Below, one piece after another: positions 33,196 through 36,186 of a stretch of 36,186 bases of DNA (positions are counted from its first letter, which is position 1; each line of letters opens with the position of its first letter). Made by a program: the position numbers and the translations under genes. Under the pieces are notes generated by a model, which did no database searches, was not told the DNA's origin, and worked only from the letters and a program-made list of their open reading frames with translations. The stretch is taken from positions 1-36,186 of the forward strand of contig JAFWBQ010000011.1 of NCBI GenBank assembly GCA_017507125.1, written 5' to 3'. Source of the DNA: Lentisphaeria bacterium (GTDB lineage Bacteria; Verrucomicrobiota; Lentisphaeria; Victivallales; Victivallaceae).

Positions 33196-33274
33196 AAAAG
33201 GCACAAAAACTGCTCCGCAGGGAAAATCATGCCCTCCATAGCACAAAGTGCGACGGAGGGCGACCGCGCAAAGA
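33196..33274 (+). repeat. 79-bp direct repeat, copy 2
   Basis: Identical to copy 1, 91 bases downstream. It ends 21 bases before the GIY-YIG start codon, so it forms the leader of that gene. Its hairpin could act in the gene's mRNA or mark the end of a mobile unit. Confidence 0.95.
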
Positions 33275-33295
33275 AAACAGGAAGGATCAACAGAT

Positions 33296-33535
33296 ATGTT
33301 TTACACCTACATTATCCGCAGCATCAACCATCCTGATCAACGATATATCGGCAGTACCAGTGATTTACGTAAGCGGTTAGCAAAACACAACGAAGGAGGA
33401 GTTCCACATACGGCTCCATTCAAGCCATGGAAACTGGAAGTTTATATCGCCTTTGAAACCAAAGAAAAAGCCACCGCATTTGAAGCCTATCTCAAAACCG
33501 GTTCCGGACACGCATTCGCCAAACGCCGCTTTTAA
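33296..33535 (+). CDS. Small GIY-YIG nuclease-domain protein
   Basis: A 79-residue protein consisting of one GIY-YIG domain, as in the UvrC N-terminal and homing-endonuclease superfamily. Visible motifs are YTYIIRS (3-9), RYIGSTSDLRKRLAKHN (16-32, containing the YIG equivalent and the conserved Arg) and FEAYLKTGSG (63-72), with the likely metal-binding Glu. The ATG at 33296 has GAAGGA upstream; starting at an earlier in-frame ATG (33248) would translate through the 79-bp repeat and is unlikely. Such stand-alone genes often sit just downstream of tRNA genes. The cellular role is unknown; a mobile or selfish character is inferred from the flanking repeats. Confidence 0.9.
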   Translation: MFYTYIIRSINHPDQRYIGSTSDLRKRLAKHNEGGVPHTAPFKPWKLEVYIAFETKEKATAFEAYLKTGSGHAFAKRRF

Positions 33536-33724
33536 TGCAGATTTTCTCTATTTTTCTATTTAGGGTAGAGGACTAAGTCCTAAGGTCTGGTTTTACCTTC
33601 ACAGGACTTGATTTTCAGGAAGTCACACATCTGCAATGCGGAAGATCAAACATCTGATACTCCTTAGGGGGCCCTGATCCCCGTTTGCAGTTTTAATTCA
33701 TACAATGATTTTAAAATTTTTGAC

Positions 33725-33753
33725 TTGTAATTTTTCTGAAACAGAGATATAGT
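33725..33753 (+). promoter_or_regulatory. Sigma70-type promoter of the TIR-TPR gene
   Basis: TTGTAA (33725-33730), a 17-base spacer and TATAGT (33748-33753), about 45 bases before the ATG at 33799. The rest of the gap from 33536 is AT-rich; it holds a small palindrome, AGGACT-A-AGTCCT (33569-33581), and nothing else I recognise. Confidence 0.6.
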
Positions 33754-33798
33754 AGCTGCGTTAATATTATTAAATTATGAATATAGTGGGGAAATATC

Positions 33799-35934
33799 AT
33801 GGAATCGCAGGAAAAACAATATAAATATTACGCGTTTATCAGTTATTCGCGGAAAAATTCTAAAGCTGCCAAATATTTGCATCGGCAGTTGGAACACTTC
33901 CGGGTACCGGTAAAATATGTGGCAAAGGAAAATCTGCCGCCGCATCAGAAGTTTTTGCGTCCGGTGTTTCGTGACCGCCGTGATCTGGAAGTCGGAGCAG
34001 GCAGTTTTACTGATGATATCAAAGCTGCCATTGAACAAACCCGCTATATGATTGTTTTGTGTTCTCCTGAAGCGGCAAATTCTCATTGGGTCAACGAGGA
34101 AATCAAACATTTTCTGGAAACGCATAACAATGATCATAATGCCATTGTTCCGGTAATTTTAAACGGCGAACCGGATTCAGGCGGCGATATGGAGTGTCTG
34201 CCGGGGGCACTGCGGTCGGAAGAAATAACTATGCGCAATCTGCCCTCCATGATTCCTGATGAAGGTGATGATGAAAAGACCGGCTGGGAAAATGGTGTCG
34301 TTCAGGCGATAAGTTATATGCTCAAAGTTCAGCAGGAAAAAATCAAAGCCACCGTCGATGCCGAAAAAGTCCGTCAGGCAAAGATCTATGCCGCCATCGG
34401 CATCGTTGCGACCATTGTTTTTGCATTGTTGGCAGGATGGGCATTTCACGCCGAGCGGCAGGCTGCGGAACAGGCAGAAATCGCAGAGGGAGCACTCAAC
34501 TTTCTGACGGGTATGTTTCAATCCACTGACCCCACGGGAAATGGTAATAAAGATCTGAAGGTATTGGATGCGATCCGCGCTAAAATTCCGGAAATCAAAA
34601 ATATTAAAAAATGGCAGCTAAAATCCCGTGTTGCAGGTGATATCGGTTTACTATTGAACAGATTAGGAGAATATCCGCAGGCACAGGAATTGCAGCGAAT
34701 CTCCCTTGAACTGAATCTGCAGCACCGAAAAGATTCTGTGGAGTTGGCAAATTGCTACAACAATATCGCGACTGTGTATGGTAAACAAGGCAAATATGAC
34801 CAAGCACTGGAGTATTATCAAAAGGCATTGAAGATCCGTTTGAAGAAATTAGGAGCCAATCATCCGGATGTAGCAACTTGCTACAACAATATCGCGATTG
34901 TGTATAAAAATCAAGGCAAATATGACCAAGCACTAGAGTATTATCAAAAGGCATTGAAGATCCGTTTGAAGAAATTAGGAGCCGATCATCCGGATGTGGC
35001 AATGTCCTACAACAATATCGTGAATGTGTATAATTATCAAGGTAAATATGATCAAGCGCTGGAATATTATCAAAAGGCATTGGCGATCTATTTGAAGAAA
35101 TTAGGAGCCAATCATCCGGATGTGGCAATGTCCTACAGCAATATCGCGATGGTGTATGGGAATCAAGGTAAATATGACCAAGCGCTGGAGTATTCTCAAA
35201 AGGCATTGGCGATTCGTTTGAAGAAATTAGAAGCCGATCATCCGAGTGTGGCAATGTCCTACAACAATATCGCGATGGTGTATGGTAATCAAGGTAAATA
35301 TGACCAAGCGCTGGAGTATTCTCAAAAGGCATTGGCTATTCGTTTGAAGAAATTAGAAGCCGATCATCCGGATGTGGCAACTTGCTACAGCAATATCGCG
35401 AGTGTATATGGTAATCAAGGTAAATATGACCAAGCGCTGGAGTATCTTCAAAAGGCATTGGCTATTCGTTTGAAGAAATTAGGAGCCGATCATCCGAGTG
35501 TGGCAACTTGCTACAACAATATCGCGATGGTGTATGCTAAACAAGGCAAATATGACCAAGCGCTGGAGTATTATCAAAAGGCATTGGCGATTCGTTTGAA
35601 GAAATTAGGAGCCGATCATCCGAGTGTGGCAATGTCCTACAACAATATCGCGAATGTGTATTATAGTCAAGGCAAATATGACCAAGCACTGGAGTATCTT
35701 CAAAAGGCATTGGCGATCTATTTGAAGAAATTAGGAGCCGATCATCCGAGTGTGGCAATGTCCTACTTAAATATCGGTTTAGTTTATGCTTTGCAAGAAA
35801 AACTTACTGAGGCGGAATCTTCTACGCAACGAGCTGTTGACATTGCCCGAAAGACTTCAGGCGAACAGCATCCCGATACGCAAAAATGTATTCAGCTGCT
35901 CAAACTGATCCGCGAGAAAAAGAACAAAAAATGA
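33799..35934 (+). CDS. Membrane-anchored TIR-domain protein with C-terminal TPR array
   Basis: A 711-residue protein. Residues 9-175 are a TIR-type domain (YYAFISYSRKNS; FRDRRDLEVG; MIVLCSPEAANSHWVNEEIK, with Glu100 or Glu101 placed like the NADase catalytic Glu). A transmembrane helix follows at about 196-217. Residues 280-700 are tetratricopeptide repeats of the 42-residue kinesin-light-chain type: a degenerate first repeat, eight nearly identical copies (319-654; consensus YNNIAxVYGxQGKYDQALEY) and a degenerate last one. TPR arrays bind proteins or peptides, so this part probably senses a partner or trigger and would lie on the far side of the membrane from TIR. It shares the TIR-membrane layout of the gene at 31103 but is separately transcribed. 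No partner gene is visible downstream before the window ends. Confidence 0.9.
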   Translation: MESQEKQYKYYAFISYSRKNSKAAKYLHRQLEHFRVPVKYVAKENLPPHQKFLRPVFRDRRDLEVGAGSFTDDIKAAIEQTRYMIVLCSPEAANSHWVNEEIKHFLETHNNDHNAIVPVILNGEPDSGGDMECLPGALRSEEITMRNLPSMIPDEGDDEKTGWENGVVQAISYMLKVQQEKIKATVDAEKVRQAKIYAAIGIVATIVFALLAGWAFHAERQAAEQAEIAEGALNFLTGMFQSTDPTGNGNKDLKVLDAIRAKIPEIKNIKKWQLKSRVAGDIGLLLNRLGEYPQAQELQRISLELNLQHRKDSVELANCYNNIATVYGKQGKYDQALEYYQKALKIRLKKLGANHPDVATCYNNIAIVYKNQGKYDQALEYYQKALKIRLKKLGADHPDVAMSYNNIVNVYNYQGKYDQALEYYQKALAIYLKKLGANHPDVAMSYSNIAMVYGNQGKYDQALEYSQKALAIRLKKLEADHPSVAMSYNNIAMVYGNQGKYDQALEYSQKALAIRLKKLEADHPDVATCYSNIASVYGNQGKYDQALEYLQKALAIRLKKLGADHPSVATCYNNIAMVYAKQGKYDQALEYYQKALAIRLKKLGADHPSVAMSYNNIANVYYSQGKYDQALEYLQKALAIYLKKLGADHPSVAMSYLNIGLVYALQEKLTEAESSTQRAVDIARKTSGEQHPDTQKCIQLLKLIREKKNKK
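34753..35760 (+). repeat. Tandem array of eight 126-bp units encoding TPR repeats
   Basis: Eight units of exactly 126 bases (42 codons) are nearly identical at the DNA level. They differ mainly at a few codons (Gly/Glu, Asn/Asp, Asp/Ser, Arg/Tyr and the two residues after VY). Such identity points to recent expansion or gene conversion and to possible copy-number change. Confidence 0.95.
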
Positions 35935-35970
35935 GCCTGTGAAAATAAAAAAAACAAGGACGGAACCGCA

Positions 35971-36186
35971 ATGGAGAATAAAAAACGCAATACTATAACA
36001 AGATAATGGAAGCATATAAAAAGTTCCAGGAACAACAGAAAAAGCAATAATTGGTGCCATTCTATGTATGTTTTTTATAGACAATAGGTTACTTGGCAAA
36101 TTATTCTCTTTTGTGTTTCCACTTGACAAATTGGATTACGGATGGTATGTTACTTGCGGCGTTTATGTAAAAAACAAGGTGGGTAG
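35971..36186 (+). pseudogene. Small membrane-protein reading frame broken at two poly-A runs, cut by the window edge
   Basis: From the ATG at 35971 the frame stops after 11 codons. Shifting once at the A6 run (35980-35985) and again at the A5 run (36039-36043) joins three open pieces into one plausible protein: a charged start (MENKK, then TQYYNKIMEAYKKFQEQQKK) followed by a hydrophobic segment (AIIGAILCMFFID) and an open frame to the window end. The upstream region contains AAGGA. Either the gene is decaying, or the assembly has homopolymer errors, or the pieces are chance. No family is recognised. Confidence 0.35.

Noticed and set aside
33105..33274. CRISPR-like array
   Set aside because: Only two 79-bp copies with a 12-base gap; no spacer-sized interval and no cas gene.
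34604..35332. Minus-strand repetitive frame opposite the TPR array
   Set aside because: Its repeats are only the reverse complement of the TPR units, and the plus-strand frame has a complete TIR-TM-TPR protein.

Overview
The window looks like a chromosomal segment from a Lentisphaerota bacterium (Victivallales-like, PVC superphylum, probably gut-associated). The grounds are: a giant repetitive surface protein with GLUG-like repeats and FG-GAP repeats of the 'DVDGNGYSDIVLHH' type; an RTX protein beside it; a secreted DUF4838 protein; several intracellular glycoside-hydrolase-like proteins; and a MurA carrying the Cys-to-Asp change also known in Chlamydiae. The taxonomic call rests on recognised family style, not on a marker gene.

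Region 1 (1-16089, minus strand): a giant gene of more than 4,000 codons runs off the left edge. It has its own promoter, a leader of about 630 nt and a strong hairpin just before the start codon. Upstream lie an RTX calcium-binding repeat protein (GTG start, good terminator) and a divergent GH127-like protein. Neither repeat protein has a Sec signal peptide, so type I secretion is the likely export route.

Region 2 (16183-25352, plus strand): two transcription units. The first, from a clear sigma70-type promoter at 16183-16211, encodes a TIM-barrel glycosidase-like protein, an SGNH hydrolase, a second TIM-barrel-like protein, MurA and a cupin. The second, from 22248-22276, encodes meso-diaminopimelate dehydrogenase, a HAD phosphatase, spermidine synthase and a small two-helix membrane protein. 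MurA and Ddh both feed peptidoglycan precursor synthesis.

Region 3 (25435-28573, plus strand): one secreted DUF4838 protein with carbohydrate-binding-like modules, its own promoter and a perfect 14-bp terminator hairpin.

Region 4 (28574-36186, plus strand): a more AT-rich accessory segment. A tightly packed three-gene operon encodes a stand-alone RyR domain protein, a four-helix membrane protein with TrkA-N-like Rossmann segments and a C-terminal RyR-like domain, and a TIR-transmembrane-coiled coil-PDZ-like protein. This is the best candidate here for an undescribed signalling or immune system. It is followed by tRNA-Ala(GGC), two copies of a 79-bp repeat leading into a small GIY-YIG nuclease, a second membrane TIR protein with a nearly identical 8 x 126-bp TPR array, and a small membrane-protein reading frame broken at two poly-A runs at the right edge.
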